DNA of 7,967 nucleotides from Methanobacteriota archaeon (GCA_003229935.1 QIGD01000062.1:1-7967), one strand, 5' to 3'; positions 1 through 5,845 are shown, counted from the first letter of the stretch. Translations and numbers: made by a program. Notes: generated by a model from the letters alone, not told the origin.

Positions 1-587
1 CTCTGGAGATTGAGCATATTATACCTAAATCACGAGGTGGAACTGATAGAGTTTCAAATCTGACTTTAGCGTGCCATAAGTGTAATCAGAAAAAAGGAGA
101 CAAGACAGCAGAAGAGTTTGGACATCCAGAAATACAGAAGAAAGCAAAGCAAACATTAAAATCAGCTGCATTTATGAATATTGTTAGATGGAGACTGGTG
201 AATACTCTAAAGTGTGGTTGGACGTATGGGTATATTACAAAACATAACAGAATTAAATTGAGCATGGAGAAAAGTCATGTAAATGATGCTTTTGTAATCG
301 CCAATGGAACGAATCAGGAGAGAACTAGGAGTTACGAATTAACCCAGACAAGAAGGAATAATAGAAGTATTCAAACAAATAGAAAAGGTTGTAAACCTTT
401 AATAAGGAGACAGAGGTATAAATTACAGCCTAATGATTTAGTGAAATATAAGGGGTTAACGTGCAGGGTAAAGGGAGTATTTAACTATGGTAAATGGGTC
501 AGACTGGTAACTAAAACAGGCAAATATATTAACTCAAATATTAAGAGTGTAGAGTTGGTGAGATATGGAAAAGGAATACAATTATAA
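1..587 (+). CDS. iscB: RNA-guided nuclease IscB, 3' part (start lies outside the window)
   Basis: The reading frame is open from base 3 to the TAA at 585-587, giving 194 residues of the C-terminal part. An HNH nuclease domain comes first: EHIIPKSRGGTD at bases 12-47, then SNLTLACHKCNQKKGD with its CxxC pair and the Asn of the motif. The RuvC-III motif follows (SHVNDAFVIA; His codon 276, Asp codon 285). The last 80 or so residues are basic and resemble the IscB C-terminal domain. HNH inserted before RuvC-III separates IscB from TnpB and IsrB; the absence of a long REC lobe between elements cannot be judged here but the compact end argues against Cas9. IscB proteins are transposon-encoded nucleases guided by an omega RNA, which is normally encoded upstream of the gene and so would lie outside the window. 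All visible catalytic residues are intact and there is no frameshift, so the gene may be functional. A right-end hairpin follows 12 bases after the stop. Confidence 0.9.
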   Translation, partial: LEIEHIIPKSRGGTDRVSNLTLACHKCNQKKGDKTAEEFGHPEIQKKAKQTLKSAAFMNIVRWRLVNTLKCGWTYGYITKHNRIKLSMEKSHVNDAFVIANGTNQERTRSYELTQTRRNNRSIQTNRKGCKPLIRRQRYKLQPNDLVKYKGLTCRVKGVFNYGKWVRLVTKTGKYINSNIKSVELVRYGKGIQL

Positions 588-599
588 GATAGGTAAAAA

Positions 600-639
600 G
601 GCAATTCATCCCCTCGCTTTCGCAAGGGGTCTTCTTGCC
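600..639 (+). mobile_element. Right-end stem-loop of the IscB element (IS200/IS605 type)
   Basis: Two nested inverted repeats lie just after the iscB stop. The outer arms are GGCAA (600-604) and TTGCC (635-639). The inner arms are CCCCT (610-614) and AGGGG (625-629), around a loop containing CGCTTTCGCA. The form, an outer stem, TTCATCC, an inner hairpin, GGxxTTC and the closing arm, is that of subterminal hairpins in IS200/IS605 and IS1341-type elements. Such hairpins are recognised by the Y1 transposase. The exact cleavage point cannot be read from one copy, but the element probably ends within a few bases after 639. Confidence 0.6.
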
Positions 640-654
640 AAAACAGATAAAGCT

Positions 655-1047
655 ATGGTTATGAACCTCGACAAGAAGCTTACTATTGCCACTGTAATAG
701 TTTTTTTTGTTATCGGAGCTATAAGTTTATATGGAATTTACGACTTTTCTAAAAATATTAAACTTTGTATTGGAATTATCCTAATTTTGGCGCTTTTGCT
801 TCAAAGCATTGTGCTTTTACTTGCTCTAACAGGCAGAAAACTAAGATTTCTCAGCAATAGTTACTATAAAAAAGTTGGTTCATCTTTGATTCATCTTGGC
901 ATAGTTGCTATAGCTTTGACTATCATACAGCCAACGTGGTTATATTTTGGGAATATAAATGTCTTCTGGCTTTCCACTGCAATTATCTCCATTGGAATGC
1001 TTTTAATATTTTATTTCCCTGAGAAAAGGAGGGTAGCTATTGGTTAA
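655..1047 (+). CDS. Small four-helix membrane protein, function unknown
   Basis: About 130 residues with four predicted membrane segments: one starting LTIATVIVFFVIGAISLYG, one in LCIGIILILALLLQSIVLLL, one in LIHLGIVAIALTIIQPTWLYF and one in VFWLSTAIISIGMLLIFYF. Short basic stretches (TGRKLRFLSNSYYKK and PEKRR) lie between or after them. I do not recognise the family. An upstream in-frame ATG at 565 exists, but translation from it would run through the end of iscB and the element hairpin, so ATG 655 or 661 is the likelier present start. Neither has a good ribosome binding site, and the native 5' end may have been displaced by the insertion. The stop overlaps the TTG start of ribC by 8 bases, which implies co-transcription and coupled translation. 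The context hints at no specific role. Confidence 0.65.
   Translation: MVMNLDKKLTIATVIVFFVIGAISLYGIYDFSKNIKLCIGIILILALLLQSIVLLLALTGRKLRFLSNSYYKKVGSSLIHLGIVAIALTIIQPTWLYFGNINVFWLSTAIISIGMLLIFYFPEKRRVAIG
1028..1042 (+). promoter_or_regulatory. Ribosome binding site deciding the TTG start of ribC
   Basis: GGAGGG at 1028-1033 stands 6 bases before TTG at 1040-1042. No ATG or GTG in the right frame is near, and translation from this TTG gives the normal N-terminus of the family (MVKVGIVDTSFSR). The site lies inside the last codons of the upstream membrane protein. Confidence 0.75.
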
Positions 1048-1507
1048 AGTAGGCATTGTAGATACAAGTTTTTCACGAGTTGATATGGGAAGATTTGTTG
1101 TGGATGAAATCAAAGAGACCACAACAAAGTTAAAATTGATAAGAAGAACGGTTCCTGGGATAAAGGATTTAGCTGTAGCATGTAAGAAGCTTATCGAAGA
1201 GGAAGGTTGCGAAGCCTGTATAGCACTGGGTATGCCAGGTCCAATGCCCAAAGACAAAGCCTCGACTCAGATTGCTTCTCAAGGCCTGATGCTTGCCCAG
1301 CTTCTCACCAACAGGCATATTCTTGAAGTATTTGTTCATGAAGATGAGGCAAACACAGGGAAAGAACTTTATGCACTCTGTAAGAACAGGGCAAGAGAAC
1401 ATGCTCAGAATTTAATAAGAATGCTACTCCGCCCTGAAGATATGGTTAAGAGGGCTGGAACAGGGCAGAGGGAAGGCTTTTCTGATGTCGGTGCTCTGAA
1501 GATTTAG
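1040..1507 (+). CDS. ribC: Archaeal riboflavin synthase
   Basis: Makes riboflavin by dismutating two molecules of 6,7-dimethyl-8-ribityllumazine; a soluble enzyme of the archaeal RibC family, which resembles lumazine synthase rather than bacterial riboflavin synthase. The 155 residues match the usual length of about 155. Recognised stretches are VGIVDTSFSRVDMGR at the N-terminus, RRTVPGIKDLAVACKKL (residues 35-51), GCEACIALGMPGP (56-68), EVFVHEDEA (96-104) and the C-terminal REHAQNLIRMLLRPEDM with GTGQREGFSDVGA. It starts with TTG behind a strong GGAGGG and overlaps the preceding membrane-protein gene by 8 bases. The product serves FMN/FAD supply, which fits the FrhB-type flavoprotein encoded downstream, although the two are separated by about 900 bases of insertion debris and are probably not one transcript today. 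Confidence 0.92.
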   Translation: MVKVGIVDTSFSRVDMGRFVVDEIKETTTKLKLIRRTVPGIKDLAVACKKLIEEEGCEACIALGMPGPMPKDKASTQIASQGLMLAQLLTNRHILEVFVHEDEANTGKELYALCKNRAREHAQNLIRMLLRPEDMVKRAGTGQREGFSDVGALKI

Positions 1508-1508
1508 A

Positions 1509-1619
1509 ATGGAGGCATGCAGTGAAAAAGCCTTTGAGGCTGGAGTACAAAAAGGCATGATGGAAATAGATACAACTGGGGATAGTTCTCTTTCTTTAAT
1601 TCTTTTATTTCGTTATTGA
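1509..1619 (+). other. Doubtful short open frame after ribC
   Basis: A 36-codon frame starts at ATG 1509, two bases after the ribC stop (MEACSEKAFEAG at its start) and ends at TGA 1617-1619. It has no clear ribosome binding site and I recognise no family. It could be a decayed gene tail or chance. It is recorded because this stretch is otherwise empty. Confidence 0.15.
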
Positions 1620-1649
1620 ACTGGGATGAAATTGAGGGTGATGATTGAA

Positions 1650-1766
1650 ATGGAAGCCGTTGTCAGCGAAGAACTGTTTGACATAGTTAAAAGAGCTCTG
1701 ACACACTCCCACGATAAAGTTCATTGGGTTTTAAGGTCTCCATCGTCCATAGAGTTGCCTCTTTAG
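1650..1766 (+). pseudogene. 5' piece of a small gene running into a TnpB element
   Basis: ATG 1650 is preceded at a spacing of 7 by GGTGAT (1637-1642), a good archaeal ribosome binding site; the in-frame ATG at 1641 overlaps that site and is less likely. The frame begins MEAVVSEELFDIVKRAL and looks like a real amphipathic protein start. From about base 1698 it enters what I read as the right-end hairpin of the TnpB element, and the last 20 or so codons to the TAG at 1764-1766 are therefore element sequence. A coding-like fragment beyond the element (2102-2251) may be the remainder. I do not recognise the protein. The start is more credible than the identity. Confidence 0.3.
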
Positions 1767-1975
1767 GGATATCAGTGTCCCTTTCTGTTACATCTCTGTC
1801 TGCAACAGATTGACCTCTGCCTTTGCTATATTGAACGCAGCATTTACGTCAGCATGGCCAACGTGGCCACAGTGGGGGCACTTACTTTGCCACTCCTATT
1901 GCCTATCAGCCCTCTCTCCAGTACTTCGAACATATAAGACGGTATGTCACATTGTAGACGCAGGTGTTTGAATAT
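1687..1975 (-). pseudogene. tnpB: TnpB (OrfB family, IS200/IS605) C-terminal remnant, two frameshifts
   Basis: TnpB is an RNA-guided nuclease carried by IS200/IS605 and IS607 elements. Only its C-terminal end is present, and it needs three frames. Frame 1 (about 1975-1893) gives SYMFEVLERGLIGNRSG. Frame 2 (1892 to about 1818) gives WQSKCPHCGHVGHADVNAAF and NIAKA: the second CxxC of the zinc ribbon and the RuvC-III Asp in HADVNAA. Frame 3 (about 1817-1687) gives RGQSVADRDVTERDTDIPKE and ATLWTMETLKP, the usual TnpB tail. Staying in frame 2 ends at a TAA at 1790-1788. Most of the protein, including RuvC-I and RuvC-II, is missing, so the copy is dead. It lies between ribC and the FrhB-like gene and is oriented opposite to both. 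Confidence 0.82.
1698..1736 (-). repeat. Degenerate right end of the minus-strand TnpB element
   Basis: On the + strand this reads CTGACACACTCCCACGATAA followed by AGTTCATTGGGTTTT. It aligns with the better-preserved end at 2252-2290 (TTGACATACTCTCACGG, TAAG, GTGGGCTTT). Read on the minus strand it is the familiar form of a tnpB right end: a GTGGG-closed hairpin followed by a terminal TGTCA. It sits at the 3' side of the tnpB remnant, as expected. The stem is now imperfect. Confidence 0.45.
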
Positions 1976-1998
1976 TTCCACCTTTTGCTAACCATGAA

Positions 1999-2027
1999 AT
2001 TTATATATGTGACATTTATCTATAAAT
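1999..2027. promoter_or_regulatory. AT-rich inverted repeat, TATA-like
   Basis: ATTTATA (1999-2005) and TATAAAT (2021-2027) are inverted around 15 bases. Either arm could serve as an archaeal TATA box. It may belong to the 5' side of the original tnpB element. No transcript start can be inferred. Confidence 0.2.
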
Positions 2028-2049
2028 ATTTCGTTAACAATTAACTATG

Positions 2050-2092
2050 GTTCGCTTTCATTCCACCACTAAAGATAGTGGGCTTTCCCGCT
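2050..2092 (+). repeat. IS200/IS605-type end hairpin, second form
   Basis: CCACT (2066-2070) and AGTGG (2077-2081) pair around AAAGAT. The flanks read TTTCATTC before and GGCTTTCCCGCTC after, which matches the layout of the iscB right end at 600-639 (TTCATCC, hairpin, GGxxTTC). In this orientation it would be the right end of a + strand element, which does not agree with the minus-strand tnpB beside it. It may belong to another, now lost element, or be the left-end hairpin of the same one. Confidence 0.4.
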
Positions 2093-2101
2093 CACGATAT
2101 C

Positions 2102-2251
2102 GTAAATAAGGTAATAACTGTTGAAATGGCAAAGTTAAGGCTTCAGCTCACACCATATGTTGAGAATGCTGAGATGAAAAATAAAAGAGATTTTTGGCTC
2201 CCCGGAAAAGTATAGAGACAGGAGTTCGAAGAACTTGAATTATGAATTAAG
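2102..2251 (+). pseudogene. Coding-like fragment with a probable frameshift, unrecognised
   Basis: From about 2102 the frame reads VNKVITVEMAKLRLQLTPYV and ENAEMKNK, with codon use like a real gene. It then stops at TAG 2213. A one-frame slip in the A-rich run near 2175-2190 would continue as EIFGSPEKYRDRSSKNLNYE, ending at TGA 2250-2252, where the next element end begins. I do not recognise the family. It could be the distal half of the gene that starts at 1650, because the frame would be kept if 383 bases between the two CACGATA copies (1710-1716 and 2093-2099) were removed. Confidence 0.28.
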
Positions 2252-2290
2252 TTGACATACTCTCACGGCTAAGACCGTGGGCTTTCTGAC
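2252..2290 (-). repeat. Solitary right end of an IS200/IS605 (IS1341-type) element
   Basis: TTGACATACTC is followed by the hairpin CACGG (2264-2268), loop CTAAGA, CCGTG (2275-2279), and then GGCTTTCTG. On the minus strand this ends in GAGTATGTCAA, a common terminus of tnpB elements. A minus-strand element would extend to the right of it, but no tnpB sequence is found between 2290 and 2420, so the rest has been lost or this is a small non-coding derivative. It is the sister of the end at 1698-1736. Confidence 0.55.
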
Positions 2291-2373
2291 CTTAAATTGT
2301 GTAAAACGTGCTGATTTATGGTTTACATTTAGGTGTTTCGTATGACACAGCAACATGTTTCAAAAATTCAAAT

Positions 2374-2392
2374 ATGATAAATCATGATAAAT
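2374..2392 (+). repeat. Tandem 9-mer ATGATAAAT upstream of the FrhB-like gene
   Basis: ATGATAAAT occurs at 2374-2382 and again at 2384-2392, a period of 10 bases, close to one helical turn. The first copy also forms the small palindrome ATGAT-AA-ATCAT (2374-2385). It lies 30-45 bases before the start codon and could be an operator or part of the promoter. It may also be chance in AT-rich sequence. Confidence 0.25.
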
Positions 2393-2406
2393 TCCCGGTT
2401 CATAGC

Positions 2407-2420
2407 AGGAGAATATTCTC
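2407..2420 (+). promoter_or_regulatory. Ribosome binding site inside a perfect 12-bp palindrome
   Basis: AGGAG at 2407-2411 is the ribosome binding site for ATG 2421 at a spacing of 9. It overlaps GAGAATATTCTC (2409-2420), which equals its own reverse complement and touches the start codon. As DNA it could be a dimeric repressor site; as RNA a tight hairpin is unlikely because there is no loop. An in-frame stop at 2403-2405 rules out a longer N-terminus. Confidence 0.5.
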
Positions 2421-3881
2421 ATGGTTCCAGAAGATTTTATCAAACCGAGTATTAAGGCGCTGATAATTGAAAGCAATGTACTCAAAAAGGATAGGCCTCT
2501 TCATAAACTGGCTTATGTGGGAACACCCTGTCAGATTCAGGCTCTGCGGAAGGCTCAGCTCTTCGATTTTCAGAAGGTGAAGCAGGAGTGGCCCCGCAGG
2601 GTCAGATTCTCAATATCTTTATTCTGTACAGAAAGCTTTCCCTACAACAATATTATCAAGCTTATAGAGGAATACGGGGTAAATTTAAGCGAGGTAAAAA
2701 AGTGGGATATAAAGGGTAAGCTGATAGCTTATACAGATAAAGACAAATTTGAGACTCCTCTCAAAAAAGCAAAGAAGTTTGCCAGAGAAAACTGTCAATT
2801 ATGCCTTGATTATACCGGTGAGCTTGGTGATATATCAACAGGCGCCGTTGGTTCAGAACTGGGCTGGAATACAGTGATAGTAAGAACTCCCACCGGTCTG
2901 AATATTGTAGAGGGAGCTATTAAAGAAGGATATCTTAAAGCAGAGGAGATTGATATTACAGGTAAAGGTATCAGTCTTCTGAGGAAGCTCTCAAGGAAAA
3001 AGTTCAAAAGTGCTTGGAAGAGTAAGAGCAAAAAGGAAAAGGAAGCAAAGGTTCCTCATTTGGATACTATTCATGAGGTGGATATGGATAAACTCCTTAA
3101 ACTTACAACAGTTGAGCACAAGATAGATGAGCTGACTCGTGATATTATAGAGCCCGGTTTATGTGTCACCTGTGGGGCATGTGAGGCAAGCTGTGCAGAA
3201 GGAATAATCAAAATAGATGGAGAAGGCAAACCCTACAAAACCAAAGACTGTGAAAGCACAGACTGTGGAAGATGCTATGCTACCTGTCCCAGGACAACTT
3301 TACCGATAGACCTTATAGAGGAGAAACTCTTTGGTAGCAAACGCTATATATTCGAAAAGCGTATTCTCGGACAGTTTATAAAAATTTATACTGCAAAGGC
3401 AGGTGAAAAGGTTAGGCCAGAGAATGCTCAGGATGGCGGTGCCACCAGTGCAATCATGATGTATGCTCTTGATAAGGGTATAATCGATGCAAGTATTTCA
3501 ATAGCGAAGGGTGAAAAACCATGGTATCCTATCCCCTACATATCTATAAATAGTGAAGACCTCAGAGAAAGTGCCGGTACAATATACTCTTCCGCACCTA
3601 CAATAACAGCTCTTAAAAGAGCCCTGATTCAGCATGAGGAATATGGCAAATATCTTAGCTTCCTTATAAAGATGGGTTTTCTGCCTGAAATTGCAATTGC
3701 CGAAGAGGAGACAGCAAAGCAGAAAGAGGCTGGAGGGATAGAGGAGACAGACCTTGAAGAAGTGATGAAGAGAAAGGAGAAGTTTGAAGGAGCAATTGTA
3801 ATGCTATCAAATCCCAAGGTGAAGATGCTTATTGAGAAGGGAGATGTGGAGAAGGCAGTAGAAACTATTGTTGGAGATTGA
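2421..3881 (+). CDS. FrhB-like F420/iron-sulfur flavoprotein with half-plus-half architecture
   Basis: The FrhB/FdhB/FpoF family binds FAD and an iron-sulfur cluster and moves electrons between F420 and a partner. In this 486-residue protein residues 1-180 are the C-terminal half of such a protein: VGTPCQIQALRK (33-44), ISLFCTESFPY (65-75), WDIKGK (95-100) and ENCQLCLDYTGELGDISTGA (123-142). A Lys/Glu-rich linker (about 188-211) follows. Residues 245-290 are a ferredoxin domain, CxxCxxCxxxC (248-258) and CxxxxCxxCxxxC (277-289), enough for two [4Fe-4S] clusters. Residues 315-403 are the N-terminal half of an FrhB domain (AQDGGATSAIMMYALDKGII; SAGTIYSSAPTITALKRAL). Where VGTPCQI should follow there is instead an unrecognised charged tail (404-486). 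So neither FrhB unit is complete by itself. It lies 3 bases before mtd. Either a permuted, still functional enzyme or the remainder of a longer tandem protein cut at its 5' end by insertion events. Confidence 0.85.
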   Translation: MVPEDFIKPSIKALIIESNVLKKDRPLHKLAYVGTPCQIQALRKAQLFDFQKVKQEWPRRVRFSISLFCTESFPYNNIIKLIEEYGVNLSEVKKWDIKGKLIAYTDKDKFETPLKKAKKFARENCQLCLDYTGELGDISTGAVGSELGWNTVIVRTPTGLNIVEGAIKEGYLKAEEIDITGKGISLLRKLSRKKFKSAWKSKSKKEKEAKVPHLDTIHEVDMDKLLKLTTVEHKIDELTRDIIEPGLCVTCGACEASCAEGIIKIDGEGKPYKTKDCESTDCGRCYATCPRTTLPIDLIEEKLFGSKRYIFEKRILGQFIKIYTAKAGEKVRPENAQDGGATSAIMMYALDKGIIDASISIAKGEKPWYPIPYISINSEDLRESAGTIYSSAPTITALKRALIQHEEYGKYLSFLIKMGFLPEIAIAEEETAKQKEAGGIEETDLEEVMKRKEKFEGAIVMLSNPKVKMLIEKGDVEKAVETIVGD

Positions 3882-3884
3882 ATT

Positions 3885-4703
3885 ATGGTAAAGTTGCTGA
3901 TAATCAAAATAGGGAACATAGCCACATCTCTTGTTCTTGAACTCCTTCTGGATGAGAGAGCGGACAGGAAAGACATTGAAGTTGATGTGGCCACAACAGG
4001 AGCAAAGATGACACCAGATGATGCCAAGAGAGTTTTGTCAAGAGTTAATCTTGATGAGTATAACCTTATTATATATATCTCTCCAAATCCTGCTATAACA
4101 GGGCCAAAGATGATTATAAATGCATTAAAAAGAAGAAATGCCATTGTTATTGGTGATGCTCCAGGTGTTAAGATTATACAAAAACTTGAGGAGGCTCAGC
4201 TTGGCTATCTCTTTATACTCGGAGATTCTATGATTGGAGCAAGAAGAGAGTTTTTAGATGCAACTGAAATGGCTATATTCAATGCAGAAATACTCAAGGT
4301 GCTAAGTATAACAGGAGCTTTGAGGGTTGTACAGGAGGAAATAGATAAAGCTGTTGATGCTCTGAAGAAGGGTAAGAAATATCTTCCGAGGTTGGTTGTA
4401 GATACTGCAGAGGCTGTGGAAGCAGCAGGGTTTGAAAATCCCTATGCAAAGGCAAAGGCAATGGCAGCCTACGAGGCAATCAAACTTATTGGAAAGCTCA
4501 ATGTTAAAGGATGCTTCATGGTTAAGGATGCCGGAGAGTATATACCACTGGTGACTTCAGCCCATGAGCTTCTGAGAATGGCAGGTATATATTCTGACGA
4601 GGCGAGGGAGATGGAGAAGACTATGGATACCCTATTAAGAAAGCCACACAGCAGGGCAGGTGAACTCCTAAAAAAGAGGTCACTTATGGAGAAGCCTTCT
4701 TAG
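3885..4703 (+). CDS. mtd: F420-dependent methylene-tetrahydromethanopterin dehydrogenase
   Basis: Mtd interconverts methylene-H4MPT and methenyl-H4MPT with F420 as hydride carrier, in the cytoplasm; it works in methanogenesis and, reversed, in methyl or methane oxidation. The protein has 272 residues (family about 275-283) and is recognisable from end to end: LLDERADRKDIEV (21-33), SGAKM-like TTGAKM (37-42), IYISPNPAITGP (63-74), IGDAPG (89-94), GDSMIGARREFLDATEMA (113-130), TGALRVVQ (143-150), ENPYAKAKAMAAYEAIK (184-200), KGCFMVKD (208-215) and EAREMEKTMDTLLRKPHS (239-256). GGAG at 3873-3876 lies inside the last codons of the FrhB-like gene and ATG 3885 follows its stop by 3 bases, so the two are one operon and are likely translated together. 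The reading frame is intact. Confidence 0.96.
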   Translation: MVKLLIIKIGNIATSLVLELLLDERADRKDIEVDVATTGAKMTPDDAKRVLSRVNLDEYNLIIYISPNPAITGPKMIINALKRRNAIVIGDAPGVKIIQKLEEAQLGYLFILGDSMIGARREFLDATEMAIFNAEILKVLSITGALRVVQEEIDKAVDALKKGKKYLPRLVVDTAEAVEAAGFENPYAKAKAMAAYEAIKLIGKLNVKGCFMVKDAGEYIPLVTSAHELLRMAGIYSDEAREMEKTMDTLLRKPHSRAGELLKKRSLMEKPS

Positions 4704-4772
4704 TGAAAACCGGCAATCACTTAGGATTAGTTATAGTAATGAGCGAATCTATCATAAGCGGTAAATATGAGT
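4704..4772. other. Short spacer between convergent genes
   Basis: mtd and the racemase gene run towards each other and are 69 bases apart. I see no strong hairpin. A TCTTTTTATT run at 4790-4799, inside the racemase 3' end, is the best candidate for a U-rich archaeal termination site of the mtd transcript. Confidence 0.35.
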
Positions 4773-5837
4773 CTATAGACCATTCACATATCTTTTTATT
4801 ACATAAGGAGAAGTCATAACTGAAAGTAGAGCCCCATAATTGAGATTGAACACCACTTCATTTCCTACTTTTAAGTCTACCTGCTTTGCAGATAGTATTA
4901 TATGGTCACTACTCGCCCCCAGGATATCAATATCCAATCTGGGAGTCAGTCCAGAAACTAGAACATCCTGTAATCCAACTCCAAGAATAACTCTTCTTAT
5001 TTGGCCATGGTCTTGGAACTCGGGAATATTTCCAAATGTGTCTTGACAAACCTCTCCATAAGGTATAGACGGTTTTATCTTCGATTCAATGACTTCTGCA
5101 ATCATTGTGAACGCATCTGTGTATAACCCAGGGATAGGCGTTCTATAGAGGGTTTCACACCCCAAATAGATAGATTCACCCAATCTTAAGTTATTGACCC
5201 TTCCAACATCCTCTGTGGACACGAACCAGGTATAATTGGCTGAGTTCCCACCAGAAACAAACTCCAATGTCAGTCCGAGCCTCTCTTCAATGTCTCTAGC
5301 AAGTGAGGACAGGTACCCCATTTTCTCCTCGTCCGGTTTGATTCCCCCGAAACAGGCTAGATTTGTTCCTATACCTGCAAGCTCTATTCCTTCTAGCGAC
5401 ATTACCTCTTTAACTGTGTCCTCTAAATCCGAAGGTATCACTCCCTCTCTTAAATCACCCAACTCCACCATTAAAATTATTTTATGTGTGGTATTATTGT
5501 TCATTGCAAACTTTGAGAGTATTTTGACTACTGATAGCTCCGAATTAAGACTAATGTCGGCATACTTTACTACTGATTCAGCCTGACTAGGAGGTGTTCT
5601 TAATAGGACAAACTGTGCCTTTATGCCTGCCTCACGCATCCTCTTGATGTTGGTTATCCTTGAATCGGCAAGAGTATTTATTCCGCTTTTTACCAGGACA
5701 TCAGCAATACGGGGGTCTCCGCAAACCACTTTTGTGACACCAATTACGCCGATGCCTTTTGAACCGTATATTCCCTTCAACTTTTTGGCATTATGTGCGA
5801 TTTTTGCAAGGTCTATATCTATTCTGGGTGTTGTCAT
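4773..5837 (-). CDS. PLP-dependent amino-acid racemase, alanine/ornithine racemase family
   Basis: A fold-III (alanine-racemase-type) PLP enzyme of 354 residues, close in layout to clostridial ornithine racemase (Orr). Visible marks: PRIDIDLAKIAHNAKK (4-19); the PLP lysine in VIGVTKVVCGDP (Lys36); LADSRITNIKRM (56-67); ADISLNSELS (93-102); VELGDLREG (124-132); GIGTNLACFGG (155-165); the phosphate-binding SGGNSAN (195-201); NNLRLGESIYLG (215-226) and LGASSDH (306-312). The upstream DUF1611 stop TAG overlaps an in-frame GTG (5846) by one base; ATG 5837, with GTGAT 4 bases before it, fits the family start better, but GTG is possible. A longer frame from 5903 would run through the DUF1611 gene and is not credible. 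The substrate cannot be read from sequence; a D-/L-amino acid is expected. Predicted cytoplasmic. Confidence 0.88.
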   Translation of the reverse strand: MTTPRIDIDLAKIAHNAKKLKGIYGSKGIGVIGVTKVVCGDPRIADVLVKSGINTLADSRITNIKRMREAGIKAQFVLLRTPPSQAESVVKYADISLNSELSVVKILSKFAMNNNTTHKIILMVELGDLREGVIPSDLEDTVKEVMSLEGIELAGIGTNLACFGGIKPDEEKMGYLSSLARDIEERLGLTLEFVSGGNSANYTWFVSTEDVGRVNNLRLGESIYLGCETLYRTPIPGLYTDAFTMIAEVIESKIKPSIPYGEVCQDTFGNIPEFQDHGQIRRVILGVGLQDVLVSGLTPRLDIDILGASSDHIILSAKQVDLKVGNEVVFNLNYGALLSVMTSPYVIKRYVNGL

Positions 5838-5845
5838 ATCAATCA

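Noticed and set aside
565..654. N-terminal 30 residues of the membrane-protein frame
   Set aside because: They come from the end of iscB and the element's hairpin; the encoded residues look like translated repeat and not protein.
3629..4144. 171-codon minus-strand frame across the FrhB-like gene and mtd
   Set aside because: Antisense shadow of two well-identified genes; low-complexity Ser/Phe/Ile composition.
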